Origin: a virus
IMG/VR virus record: IMGVR_UViG_3300007754_000019
Coordinates: 1-42,423 of that record
Length of the DNA: 42,423 bases
Direction: 5' to 3' (one strand)
Below the pieces are notes generated by a model. That model was given only the letters and a program-made list of their open reading frames with translations. It did no database searches and was not told the DNA's origin. The position numbers and the translations under genes were made by a program. Below are positions 1 to 8,180 of this stretch, in pieces (position 1 is the first letter of the stretch; every line of letters starts with the position of its first letter).

Positions 1-517
1 CAGCTGCCACAGCAACGTCAGTTGCTGACCAAACACCTGTGGTAATTGTACCTACAGATGCTAGTGATGTAGCAGATGAAATAGTATTTTGAGCCGCTGT
101 TGTAATAGTACCTTCAATATTGCCAGCAATAATGTTTGCTTGACCTGCAACGGATATGTTACCTGCGGTACTACCAGTTTCTGTTGTTGTGATAAAGTTA
201 AATTTATCTGCGGATTCGTCCCAAATTAAACCTACGTTGGTATCGTCACCACGTTCTACAACAAAACCTGAGTCAACTGCGCCTGAGCCAGAAGCGTTTG
301 CACTGAATACTAATAGAGGATCTTCAATAGACATATTTGTAGTGTCAACAGTTGTTGTTGTACCATTAACAACAAGGTTGCCAGAAACAGTTAGGTTTGA
401 TCCGTAAGTCATGTCATCTTCTAACTTACTACCAGCGATAGCGGCAGAAGCTGCGATTTTGGCATTACTAACGGCACCATCCGTAATCTGATCTGTATCT
501 ATTCTAGTTAAAGCCAT
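1..517 (-). CDS. Virion fibre/appendage protein, N-terminal part (runs off the left edge)
   Basis: The minus-strand frame starts at ATG 517-515 after a good ribosome site (GGAGAA about 8 nt upstream) and stays open to the edge, giving 172 codons of the N-terminus. The protein begins MALTRIDTDQITDGAV and continues with NAKIA, then SGNLVVNGTTTTVDTTN, then a VVERGDD/LIWDESADKF segment. This last module recurs almost unchanged in the 293-aa protein at 8181-9062, so both are probably tail-fibre or appendage proteins built from the same beta-rich repeat stock common in marine T4-like phages. No enzymatic motif is seen. The C-terminus and any receptor-binding domain lie outside the window. The upstream region (518-815) holds three perfect palindromes. 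The structural role is inferred from composition, repeats and neighbours. Confidence 0.75.
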   Translation of the reverse strand, partial: MALTRIDTDQITDGAVSNAKIAASAAIAGSKLEDDMTYGSNLTVSGNLVVNGTTTTVDTTNMSIEDPLLVFSANASGSGAVDSGFVVERGDDTNVGLIWDESADKFNFITTTETGSTAGNISVAGQANIIAGNIEGTITTAAQNTISSATSLASVGTITTGVWSATDVAVAA

Positions 518-541
518 TTATTTTTCTCCATTCCTATAAAA

Positions 542-559
542 AAGTCTTATATAAGACTT
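542..559. repeat. Perfect 18-bp palindrome followed on the minus strand by a T run
   Basis: Half-site AAGTCTTAT meets its exact complement at centre 550/551. On the minus strand it is followed immediately by TTTT, so it could form a terminator-like hairpin just 25 nt before the fibre gene start codon, as an attenuator would, or act as a dimeric protein site. Confidence 0.55.
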
Positions 560-590
560 AATATACCATATATACATATTATGGAATGAT

Positions 591-612
591 TCTGTCTGCA
601 ATTGCAGACAGA
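591..612. repeat. Perfect 22-bp palindrome
   Basis: Half-site TCTGTCTGCAA is followed by its exact inverse complement, with no loop (centre 601/602). Loop-free symmetry fits a dimeric DNA-binding protein site or cruciform better than a simple terminator. It sits in the upstream region of the fibre gene starting at 517. Confidence 0.6.
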
Positions 613-652
613 TCCTTTAAATCTAACGTTATTGAGAGATATAAAGGTCATC

Positions 653-670
653 TATATGCTCGAGCATATA
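653..670. repeat. Perfect 18-bp palindrome
   Basis: Half-site TATATGCTC meets its exact complement at centre 661/662. It is the third perfect palindrome in this gap; the centres are about 51 and 60 bp apart. Confidence 0.55.
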
Positions 671-815
671 CAGTATGCCTATATTTAAATGGATTTATGG
701 AGAAATAGTGTTAGCACATATATACTAACTAAGGCGTCTAAATTAACGATTTTAGTAGCATATAACTATTATAGTAGCATATTATTTTCATTTTACGTGC
801 AAGACTAGAGTTATT

Positions 816-1883
816 TTAATATAAATCAGATGATATATCGAAGGCGCATGTTGAACTAGAACGATTTCTAAAACTCTTTATAAACTCAGATTGTAAATTA
901 ATATGTGAACCGTATTGAAATATTAACCGTTCCATTTGAAAACAATTACTAAGCCAAAAATATGTATTATGTTTGTTTTTTGTATGTTCCAAAAGTTCCT
1001 CAATGTGTTCATTATTAAAAAGATCTAATTGTTTATATACTACATTTAACTTTAAAAACTTATTCCAGTATTGTTTTAGTTCTAATGATGTAATATTGTT
1101 TTCACTAATATATTTTTCAATTGTGCGATCGCCGTCTTGAATTCCTACTAAATTTGGATTTGCCTTTACGAATTTATTTGTTAAAAGTTTAAAGGATTCT
1201 ATTTCACCATCCCAGTTATTTTTTAGATATTGTTGCCACTTTATTGCGGCAGGACTAATATCAAACATTAAAACATTTGTGTTGTCTGTAAAATAATCCT
1301 GTCCTAACAAAATATAAGTTTTTAATCCACCACATACGCCTATATAATTGTCAAACTTATATGCAAACTTATGTGATATATTAACTTCTTCTGTGTTTAT
1401 AATGTAGTATCCATCTGTTAAATTTCTCACAGCTTCACGTAATTCAAATGCGAATGGTTCTACTTCTTGAGGCATTGGATTATCTAAATTTTCCATTAAC
1501 CTTTTTATATCACTGTAGTAGTTTTCTGGGTAGCAATATGCTTTTAATATTTCTATTTTATTAGAAAATGTTTTTGTTGGTATATACGCTTCTTTATCAG
1601 TTTCGAGTAGTTTACAATTAATTAAAAACCAATTTTCATTTCCTATTACTGCTTCGTTTGATTCGTCAATGCATTGGTCAAAAATTGATCTATCCCAAAA
1701 CACATGCCCTGCTTTTATAACAAAAATATAATCTTCATCTGCTTTAACAATAGGGTCTGTATCATTTTGCAAGTGTATAGGATATCTCTGCTGAACACAA
1801 AATTCTGTAAAATCACATAATCTGTCTGCTATATTTTTACAATTTTTATCTGTAATTCTAAGCAATATTAATTTGACTTTCAT
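816..1883 (-). CDS. Uncharacterised 355-aa protein, possible methyltransferase/transferase
   Basis: I do not recognise this gene. It encodes 355 aa, starting MKVKLILLRITDK, with no signal peptide or membrane segment. The middle part (about residues 180-230) runs from VCGGLKTYILLGQDYF to NVLMFDISPAAIKWQQYL, which looks like a beta-strand/loop/acidic-residue arrangement of a Rossmann-like methyltransferase (FD-S-A), but a clear glycine-rich SAM loop is missing. The N-terminal part (DEDYIFVIKAGHVFWD) could be a second, glycosyltransferase-like domain; this is a guess. Its start overlaps the end of the 2OG-oxygenase gene by 26 bp, so the two are translationally coupled and probably act on the same substrate. 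Both lie inside a cluster of fibre genes, suggesting modification of virion or cell-surface components. Confidence 0.6.
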   Translation of the reverse strand: MKVKLILLRITDKNCKNIADRLCDFTEFCVQQRYPIHLQNDTDPIVKADEDYIFVIKAGHVFWDRSIFDQCIDESNEAVIGNENWFLINCKLLETDKEAYIPTKTFSNKIEILKAYCYPENYYSDIKRLMENLDNPMPQEVEPFAFELREAVRNLTDGYYIINTEEVNISHKFAYKFDNYIGVCGGLKTYILLGQDYFTDNTNVLMFDISPAAIKWQQYLKNNWDGEIESFKLLTNKFVKANPNLVGIQDGDRTIEKYISENNITSLELKQYWNKFLKLNVVYKQLDLFNNEHIEELLEHTKNKHNTYFWLSNCFQMERLIFQYGSHINLQSEFIKSFRNRSSSTCAFDISSDLY

Positions 1884-2541
1884 AACTGGTTAAAACAATA
1901 TTATTAAATTGATCTGTTTCTGCACCATGTACAATAATATGATATCTATCTTCACTACTATTGTTTATAACACAATGGTCATATGCAATGTTAAAATGAA
2001 TTATACTGCCTGTGTTTTCAAATGGAACTATTCCATTTTCTGTAATTAGATGACAGTCTTTTGGGTGATTAAGGCTGAAGTTAACTGCTCTACTAGGATT
2101 ATCTTCTCTAAGTCCGTCATAATGCACATCAACATATCCGCCGGGCTCAAGTAACATAATTCTTAATCTATCATATGCACTAAAAGGAAATGTATTTTTA
2201 AAATAATTTGTTGTTATAGGACAATGATTAGATGCGTTTGTCCACACTCTAAGAGTGTCGTTGCTATAGCCATGATCTTGCGGTGGTCCAGTTATGTGAT
2301 CATCAATTCCGTGTAAACAAATACTTTTCCAGCCTTGTGACTGATCATCGCGATGTTCTACAAACATATGTTTTATGTTCTTTGCTTCTTCAAGCATTTC
2401 TTTAAACGGGGCATCTATTTGTAGTTTTAACCATGGATATTTACATTCCCAATTAACCCAATTGACAGGATCTTTGTCACTTGGAATCGGTTCGTAATTC
2501 CATACTTTGTCTTTATTTTGTAAGTAGAATTCTTTTATCAT
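1858..2541 (-). CDS. 2OG-Fe(II) oxygenase, aspartyl/asparaginyl-hydroxylase-like
   Basis: This 227-aa protein has the jelly-roll iron-binding pattern of 2-oxoglutarate/Fe(II) dioxygenases. LEPGGYVDVHYDG gives the HxD pair (H140, D142). DHCVINNSSEDRYHIIVHG gives the distal histidine (H189) and a likely 2-oxoglutarate-binding arginine (R199). The arrangement is closest to the aspartyl/asparaginyl beta-hydroxylase family. Such enzymes hydroxylate protein side chains using O2 and 2-oxoglutarate and are common in marine T4-like phages, where their substrates are largely unknown. The gene is coupled to the downstream 355-aa gene (26-bp overlap) and sits 25 bp after a fibre gene, so a virion protein is a plausible target (inference). 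Confidence 0.8.
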   Translation of the reverse strand: MIKEFYLQNKDKVWNYEPIPSDKDPVNWVNWECKYPWLKLQIDAPFKEMLEEAKNIKHMFVEHRDDQSQGWKSICLHGIDDHITGPPQDHGYSNDTLRVWTNASNHCPITTNYFKNTFPFSAYDRLRIMLLEPGGYVDVHYDGLREDNPSRAVNFSLNHPKDCHLITENGIVPFENTGSIIHFNIAYDHCVINNSSEDRYHIIVHGAETDQFNNIVLTSYESQINIA

Positions 2542-2566
2542 AGAACATTTAAATATTTTTATTAAC

Positions 2567-3844
2567 TTATATTAAGTCTGCCCAAGATCCATTTTCATAG
2601 CCTTGGAATTTGTTATCTGTAGTATTGTAAATAATCATACCGTTGGCAGCCGATAATGAGTTTCTTTGTGTTGTTGTCATGCTTGCTAATTGTACCGCAT
2701 TAGCAAAAACTGTTGCACCAGTAGTCATCGTAGCAACTTCGGTACCGGCTGTCGCAAAACGAATTGTATCTTCGTCAGTACTTGCTTCTACTCTTATTCT
2801 TGTATCATTATCAGCATCCGCAATTAAATTTTGTGTACTAATTAATGAAGTACTAAAAATTCTTACTTCTACAATGTCATCAGTGTGTGGTGCTTCTACC
2901 ATTGTAAGCGTTGTGCCACTTACACTATATGCTGATGTAGGTTGTTGTAAAGCACCGTTAATATTAACGATAGTACCGTTTGTTGTTGCTGACGAACTCA
3001 GTGTAAATGCAGTTGTTGTACCGTCGCCAGTAAATGAGTCACTTGATACTAATGCATAATTACTTGCTTCTAAATCAACCCAAGAAGTACCATTATAGTA
3101 TTCCATTTTATTACTAGTGCTGTTATAACGAAAATCGCCCGCTGATGGTGATCCTGGTCGTTGTGCTGTGGTGCCATTTGGCATTGCTATAGAATTTGTG
3201 CCTACAATTTGTAATTGTCCTGTTCCATCTGGATCAATTTGTATATTACCGTTTGTTGTGCTTGTTGACATTACATTTGTTGAGAATGTAAAATCTCCCA
3301 AGTCACCGCCTACGCCAAAGTCACCTGTGTATCTCGCACCACTAATATAAACACTCTTGCCTGTAAAACTTACGCCATTAGGCAAGTTTGTACTAATAAA
3401 GTGTAATACGCCACTTTGATAATCAAAAAACCATTCGTCGTTATTACCAGAACCTGTAGCAAATACCTGTGTGCCTCCAGACGCGGCAGATCCAGCACTA
3501 CTGCTAGTGTGTATATAAGCTTTTACTTGGTATGTTGAACCAATTTCAGGTGATATCCAATCTGTTAGTCCTGTTTTCCAAGTTCTATTCGCTGTTGATG
3601 TAATATCTTCTGTGCATTCTTGTGGGGCACTTGTCGTGTATACAGTTACAACCTCGGAGCTTGATCCTGGTATTGTGCTAGGAATACTTGAAGCCTCCTT
3701 CCAAACTTTGTCGCCACGTAGCAACAACGAACTTGAAATCGCTTCGTTAGGCGCCTTTTTAAGTGCGTTTGTATCTGTTTTGGTAGCACCGTAACCTAGT
3801 TTTTTCCATAGGTAGTCAATTTTTTGGCTATCTGAAATGGCCAT
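2567..3844 (-). CDS. Virion structural/fibre-like protein (425 aa)
   Basis: The protein starts MAISDSQKIDYLWKKLGYG, an N-terminus I associate with appendage proteins of marine T4-like phages. The rest is Ser/Thr/Gly-rich beta repeats with no enzyme motif. Recognisable modules are an NGNIQIDPDGTGQLQI segment, a QRPGSPSAGDFRYNSTSN...YYNGTSWVDL segment, a GDGTTTAFTLSS...SAYSVSGTTLT segment, and a C-terminal degenerate copy of the RYN/YNG module (IIYNTTDNKFQGYENGSWADL). These recur in the neighbouring proteins. The start codon overlaps the stop of the PKD-repeat gene (TAATG), so the two are translationally coupled. The fibre role is inferred. Confidence 0.75.
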   Translation of the reverse strand: MAISDSQKIDYLWKKLGYGATKTDTNALKKAPNEAISSSLLLRGDKVWKEASSIPSTIPGSSSEVVTVYTTSAPQECTEDITSTANRTWKTGLTDWISPEIGSTYQVKAYIHTSSSAGSAASGGTQVFATGSGNNDEWFFDYQSGVLHFISTNLPNGVSFTGKSVYISGARYTGDFGVGGDLGDFTFSTNVMSTSTTNGNIQIDPDGTGQLQIVGTNSIAMPNGTTAQRPGSPSAGDFRYNSTSNKMEYYNGTSWVDLEASNYALVSSDSFTGDGTTTAFTLSSSATTNGTIVNINGALQQPTSAYSVSGTTLTMVEAPHTDDIVEVRIFSTSLISTQNLIADADNDTRIRVEASTDEDTIRFATAGTEVATMTTGATVFANAVQLASMTTTQRNSLSAANGMIIYNTTDNKFQGYENGSWADLI

Positions 3845-6800
3845 TATGAAGCCTCCCCTATGCTTATCGCAGTCACTGATTCACCGCTTGCTAGTGCTAT
3901 TCTTACCAATACGACATTGCCTGTAGCATTGGACATATTCTCTGAGCCAAGTGTCATTGTATAGCCACCACTTAGTGATGTGCCTGTTGCAATTCTGTCA
4001 CCTGATGTAAACGCACAGCCATTACTGCCGTTACCGCCATTGCCTGTATCACTGCCCGGAACACCACTACCACCATATGTTGTACTTGAATCTATCCATC
4101 CATTTAGTCCACTAGCACTATCAATTGCAGTGCCTGGTGCGGCAATCCATAATCCACTTATGCCTGAACTTGATGTAATGTTAATATCAAAGTTAGCAAC
4201 AACTTGTCTACGGAAAGCAAATGTAAAGTATTGTGTTCCCGTATCAGCACTACGATCAGGTCCTACTGGTAGGAAGCCTGAACTATAATCTGTTACATCG
4301 TATTTTAAAACACCAAGTCTAATTGTTGCTTCTTTTGTTCCACTAACACCTGGATCACTATTTTCAGAATATAAATCGTTAGTATAAAAATTTGTTGCAC
4401 CGTTAAAACTAGGTGTGTTTGTTGTGTCGGCATTAAAATCAAATACACGTTTGCCATCATCTGTATACGTGCCGTTGCCTAAACTATCTGCTACAGCAAT
4501 GGTCTGTTCAACAATACCACTCTGTGATGATCTGTGTACTTGAATATTAGTTGTGTTTTCAACATAACTACTTGTTCCGTTACAGTTGGATGCTCTTACT
4601 TTTACTCTGTCAACTGTTCTTACGCTACTTGTTGTAATAGGTACTGAAAGAGATCCTATCGTGTATGCAGACGCAACGCCAGTATCAGCATTTGGTATAC
4701 CGCCTGTTAGCATTGAACTTGCACCATCAATTTGTGCGTAAGTATAGTTTGAATTAGTAGTTGCCGCGCTACTTGTACTTTCTTGGTTTGTTCCGTTATC
4801 TACTTCAACGACTGATGACGTATCTCGGTAGGCTTGTCCTGTTAAATCACTAACCTGTACACCAGTTAAAGTAAGTGTTGGACTTCCTGTGTTATAATAT
4901 GGTATACCAGAAACATATCTTTTTGTGCCGCCAGTTCCTTCAGACAATGTGCCAGAATCATCTATAGTAGGCGTTGCTGTTATATCATCATATACAACAG
5001 AAACATAGTTTGTATTACCTGTTGCACTGTGTTCTAATCTTTCGTCATTTACACCTACTGTATAACTTGCAAGTGCTTGCGTAATTTTGGCATCAAACGT
5101 TTGATAAAATCCTGTTGGATAAGTTGCTGAACTAATTGTGTCGTTAGCATCACGTTGGTCACTTACAACAAGCGAGGTAAATGTTCCATTCTCGTTCAAT
5201 GCTGTTGTAAATGTTTTATTGCCTTTATCAACGCCGTTAACAGTTGCAGTTAGTGTTCCACTCAAACCATTGTAAGCATTAGCAATAACATTTGTGTCAA
5301 TTGTGCCACTTGTATATCGTCTTGCTGTAGTTGTAGTCAACGCCGCGCCCGCAACCAATGGATTACTCGTACTGTTATCTGCAAATCCAGCACAAAGTTT
5401 TGGACTTGAGCCTTGGTATGAATCACTCAACGTTAGCGATTTAGTACTCAAATTCGCTGGTGCAGATGGCGTTGCATTCATTTGGAACACAATACTTGAA
5501 TCTGAATCTGACTGTAATGTTAAATCAGGAGTTCCGTTTGCTGTAAAGGCTAATGTGTAATTGCCTGCTGATTCACCTGCATAATCATGATCTAATGTTG
5601 CGCCTATAGAACCAGCACTTACACCATCTTCAGTAGGAGTGTCGTTTGTACTACCATCACCCCAATTATATACATAATCATCTGCGTTTTGTGATGTGTT
5701 TGTTGCTCTTACTAATGCTCTATTATTTCCATTGTAGTCTGTGTAATCATAAATGTCATATTGATTGTCACCAGATCTATCACTTGTTGTTACTGCTGTG
5801 GCCGCAATGTTTGCTCTAACATCTGGTTCAACGTGAACTGTAAAGTTAGAACTAATAAATGGACTACTTGTATGATTACTAATAACTCTCAAGTTACCAG
5901 TATAATTTCTTGCTGTTCCTGATGCTTGGTCGCTTGGACTCAACGCAAACGTGTGACTAATAGTGTTACCAGTGTCACCACTTCCGCCTGTACCAACATT
6001 TACTGTTGTATCTGAAGTTCCATCGCCCCATTGGTATTCATATTGAATACCATATGTTGCATAACTGCCAATTGTTGCTTCAGTATTATTAGTAAAGGTA
6101 ATCGGTAATCCACTAGTACTTTCTTCGTTAATACCTGTTGTCGCACTTAATGATACTTCAGGAGTATGTGTGTCATAAATTTTATATGCGACATTGTCAC
6201 TAGTTGGTATTACTGATGGATCAGCAGTATTATGACTGTCTAGTGTTAGTATAACTGTTCTTGTTATTTCTTGTTCTGAAATTTCCGTAAACGTATGGTC
6301 AAGTCTTGCGCCGGCAGAACCACCTGCGGCACTATCACTTGAAATAACATTGTCGCTACTACCATCGTCCCAATCCCAAGTGTATTGAATTGTAGCACCG
6401 CCAATGTTTGTTGTATTATTATCAAAGTAAACTTGGTCACCGTCATCCCAATATGTAATTGGACTACCGCCTGATGAAGCGGCATATGCGGCAAAACTAA
6501 CAACCGGGTTAGCAGTATAGATAATAATATATCCCGCTCTTAATTTAGTTGCGGTGCTTCCTGTTCCACAGCCACTATTGTTATATGCAGTGACCTCTAC
6601 ATCAAATGGTGATCCTACGTTAGAACTATATGTATGTGTTGGAGTACTGTCTGTTGTTCCTGTTGTTGTGTTACCATCGCCCCAATCAATAGTGTATCTA
6701 TTTGCGTTTCCTGTGGCAGTAATAGTTAGTGTTACAACAAGTCCTGCACCACCTACTGTTTGGTCAGCAGTAAAGTCTACTTCCTTAACAAAAGTACTAT

Positions 6801-7290
6801 TACGAATGTTTTCAACAACTTCGTTTAAATCATCAATAGCATCTACAACTAATGTAGACGATGTCCAATCTAAATACGCACTGCACGTTGTTAAGCTGCC
6901 ATCTGTTGGTGTACCTAATGTAAGTGTGCCACCGCCTAGGCCTGCTATTTGAGTATCTACATATGCTTTGTTTGCCGCATCTGTACCTGCTACCGGAGTT
7001 GCTACATCTTCAACTACTTTACTAGAAACAGAAATAATACCCGTGCCGTTAGCATTTAGTATTAAATTACCATTTGTATTTGTTGTAGTGATTGTATTGG
7101 TATCAATTTCAATGTTACCAACTTGTAGATCGCCGGCAATATCCAACGAGTACCCCGGGGCAGCTTCGTTAATACCAATACGTGAGTTAGTTACATCTAG
7201 ATATAATAAGTCTGTTTCAAATGCCAAGTCAGTGCCTTGTCTGACTAGATTTGGTTGTAACATTGGTCCCGAGACGCGACCTATAGCCAT
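3844..7290 (-). CDS. Large virion fibre protein with PKD-like repeats (1148 aa)
   Basis: This is one of the larger appendage proteins in the window. Residues 1-130 hold the shared fibre module (NTNGNLILNANGTGII and DAANKAYVDTQI). Four PKD-like beta-sandwich repeats follow, marked by WGDG or WDDG at about residues 203, 307, 421 and 543, each followed by an H-T-[FY]/DHTF-type strand (THTY, DHTF, SHTF, DHDY). The second half is Ser/Thr-rich beta sequence without a family I recognise. PKD domains mediate protein or polysaccharide contacts, so a host-surface adhesin is likely (inference). The start at 7290 is supported by GGAGAA upstream and by an exact late promoter at 7322-7329. It is coupled to the next gene through TAATG. 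Confidence 0.8.
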   Translation of the reverse strand: MAIGRVSGPMLQPNLVRQGTDLAFETDLLYLDVTNSRIGINEAAPGYSLDIAGDLQVGNIEIDTNTITTTNTNGNLILNANGTGIISVSSKVVEDVATPVAGTDAANKAYVDTQIAGLGGGTLTLGTPTDGSLTTCSAYLDWTSSTLVVDAIDDLNEVVENIRNSTFVKEVDFTADQTVGGAGLVVTLTITATGNANRYTIDWGDGNTTTGTTDSTPTHTYSSNVGSPFDVEVTAYNNSGCGTGSTATKLRAGYIIIYTANPVVSFAAYAASSGGSPITYWDDGDQVYFDNNTTNIGGATIQYTWDWDDGSSDNVISSDSAAGGSAGARLDHTFTEISEQEITRTVILTLDSHNTADPSVIPTSDNVAYKIYDTHTPEVSLSATTGINEESTSGLPITFTNNTEATIGSYATYGIQYEYQWGDGTSDTTVNVGTGGSGDTGNTISHTFALSPSDQASGTARNYTGNLRVISNHTSSPFISSNFTVHVEPDVRANIAATAVTTSDRSGDNQYDIYDYTDYNGNNRALVRATNTSQNADDYVYNWGDGSTNDTPTEDGVSAGSIGATLDHDYAGESAGNYTLAFTANGTPDLTLQSDSDSSIVFQMNATPSAPANLSTKSLTLSDSYQGSSPKLCAGFADNSTSNPLVAGAALTTTTARRYTSGTIDTNVIANAYNGLSGTLTATVNGVDKGNKTFTTALNENGTFTSLVVSDQRDANDTISSATYPTGFYQTFDAKITQALASYTVGVNDERLEHSATGNTNYVSVVYDDITATPTIDDSGTLSEGTGGTKRYVSGIPYYNTGSPTLTLTGVQVSDLTGQAYRDTSSVVEVDNGTNQESTSSAATTNSNYTYAQIDGASSMLTGGIPNADTGVASAYTIGSLSVPITTSSVRTVDRVKVRASNCNGTSSYVENTTNIQVHRSSQSGIVEQTIAVADSLGNGTYTDDGKRVFDFNADTTNTPSFNGATNFYTNDLYSENSDPGVSGTKEATIRLGVLKYDVTDYSSGFLPVGPDRSADTGTQYFTFAFRRQVVANFDINITSSSGISGLWIAAPGTAIDSASGLNGWIDSSTTYGGSGVPGSDTGNGGNGSNGCAFTSGDRIATGTSLSGGYTMTLGSENMSNATGNVVLVRIALASGESVTAISIGEAS

Positions 7291-7321
7291 ATTATTCTCC
7301 GTTTAAAAATACTTTATACCG

Positions 7322-7329
7322 TATTTATA
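7322..7329 (-). promoter_or_regulatory. T4-type late promoter TATAAATA
   Basis: The exact octamer reads on the minus strand 32 nt upstream of the start codon at 7290, with a GGAGAA ribosome site between. It matches the gp55-dependent late promoter of T4, and gp55 is encoded in this window. It should drive the PKD fibre gene and the downstream 425-aa gene. Confidence 0.8.
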
Positions 7330-7342
7330 TAGAGTTTAATTA

Positions 7343-7774
7343 TTAAACTGTGTCGAATCCGCTTAATGCTACAATAACATGACTGTTAGGCGGGGCAGAT
7401 GTAAATGTAATAGTTGTTCCTGATACTGTGTAAGCAGAATCTGGTTCTTGGAAAATGTTATTAATAAAAATAAGAATATTGTTTTCGTCAGCAGGCGCAG
7501 AGGATAACATATTAAATGCCGTTGTTGAGCCATCGCCAGTGTCTGTATCTTTAGTAATAGTCGTAGTGCCGTTAATTCTTATTTGATTCCAAGTGCCTAA
7601 ATGATATGTTTCTAATCCACCTGTTGTGACATTAAATCTAACCATCCCAGAGTCTGCTATAGCAGATCCTGGTCGTTGATTCGTAGTTCCTATAGGAATT
7701 CGTATGGCATTTGTTCCACCAAGATTGAATAATTCCTGAGTAAAGTATTCTGGATTTGTACGATCAAATGGCAT
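7343..7774 (-). CDS. Small virion fibre-like protein (143 aa)
   Basis: This protein is essentially two of the shared fibre modules: NQRPGSAIADSGMVRFNV...YHLGTWNQI (RYN/W module) followed by GDGSTTAFNMLSSAP...DSAYTVSGTTITFTSAPP. The second module parallels the one in the 425-aa protein at 2567-3844 with the same order of blocks. There is no enzymatic motif. It begins 4 nt after the 132-aa gene in the same transcript from the late promoter at 9087-9094. It could be a short adaptor or a fibre tip chaperone-like piece; the exact role is unknown. Confidence 0.65.
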   Translation of the reverse strand: MPFDRTNPEYFTQELFNLGGTNAIRIPIGTTNQRPGSAIADSGMVRFNVTTGGLETYHLGTWNQIRINGTTTITKDTDTGDGSTTAFNMLSSAPADENNILIFINNIFQEPDSAYTVSGTTITFTSAPPNSHVIVALSGFDTV

Positions 7775-7778
7775 AATA

Positions 7779-8177
7779 TTATAAACTCATATAGTTAACA
7801 AAAACATTTACAGGTACTGTCGCCGGCGAACCAGACCAATTGGTAGATGAGTTACTTGCATCATCTAAATCAATATAAAATTTATCACCATTTGTTAATA
7901 GCCACTTATTGGCAGTAAATCCTGTTATAGTGTTTACATGTAAATTTGATCCAGTAGAGATAGGAACTGCAAAACCTCCCGCTTTGGATGAATCATATAA
8001 TAAATTATTAACTGTTACAGAGTCACCGCTGGGAACTAAATTCAATGCCCAATTAAAAAATGAGTCGGCGTGACTATCCGTATTAAAAATAATTATATCT
8101 GTAACAGCAACATTGCCTGATGCAGTAAAAATTGCTGTTGAAGAATTGTTTGTTACATTTGTTATTGTGACTGCCAT
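7779..8177 (-). CDS. Small virion-associated protein of unknown function (132 aa)
   Basis: The 132-aa protein starts MAVTITNVTNNSSTAIFTAS and is Ser/Thr/Asn-rich and predicted beta, without cysteine or recognisable motif. It lies 3 nt after the 293-aa fibre-like protein and 4 nt before the 143-aa protein, so the three form one tight late operon. I do not recognise a family; a structural role is inferred from position and composition. Confidence 0.55.
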   Translation of the reverse strand: MAVTITNVTNNSSTAIFTASGNVAVTDIIIFNTDSHADSFFNWALNLVPSGDSVTVNNLLYDSSKAGGFAVPISTGSNLHVNTITGFTANKWLLTNGDKFYIDLDDASNSSTNWSGSPATVPVNVFVNYMSL

Positions 8178-8180
8178 AAA

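Larger units (their letters stand above)
518..815. other. Intergenic leader/trailer with palindromes, no gene seen
   Basis: This 298-bp A+T-rich gap lies between the stop of the 355-aa gene (816) and the start of the fibre gene (517), both on the minus strand. I see no credible ORF and no exact TATAAATA. It holds three perfect palindromes (listed separately) and two copies of TAGTAGCATAT (starting at 753 and 772). It probably carries the 3' end of one transcript and the control region of the next. Confidence 0.6.
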
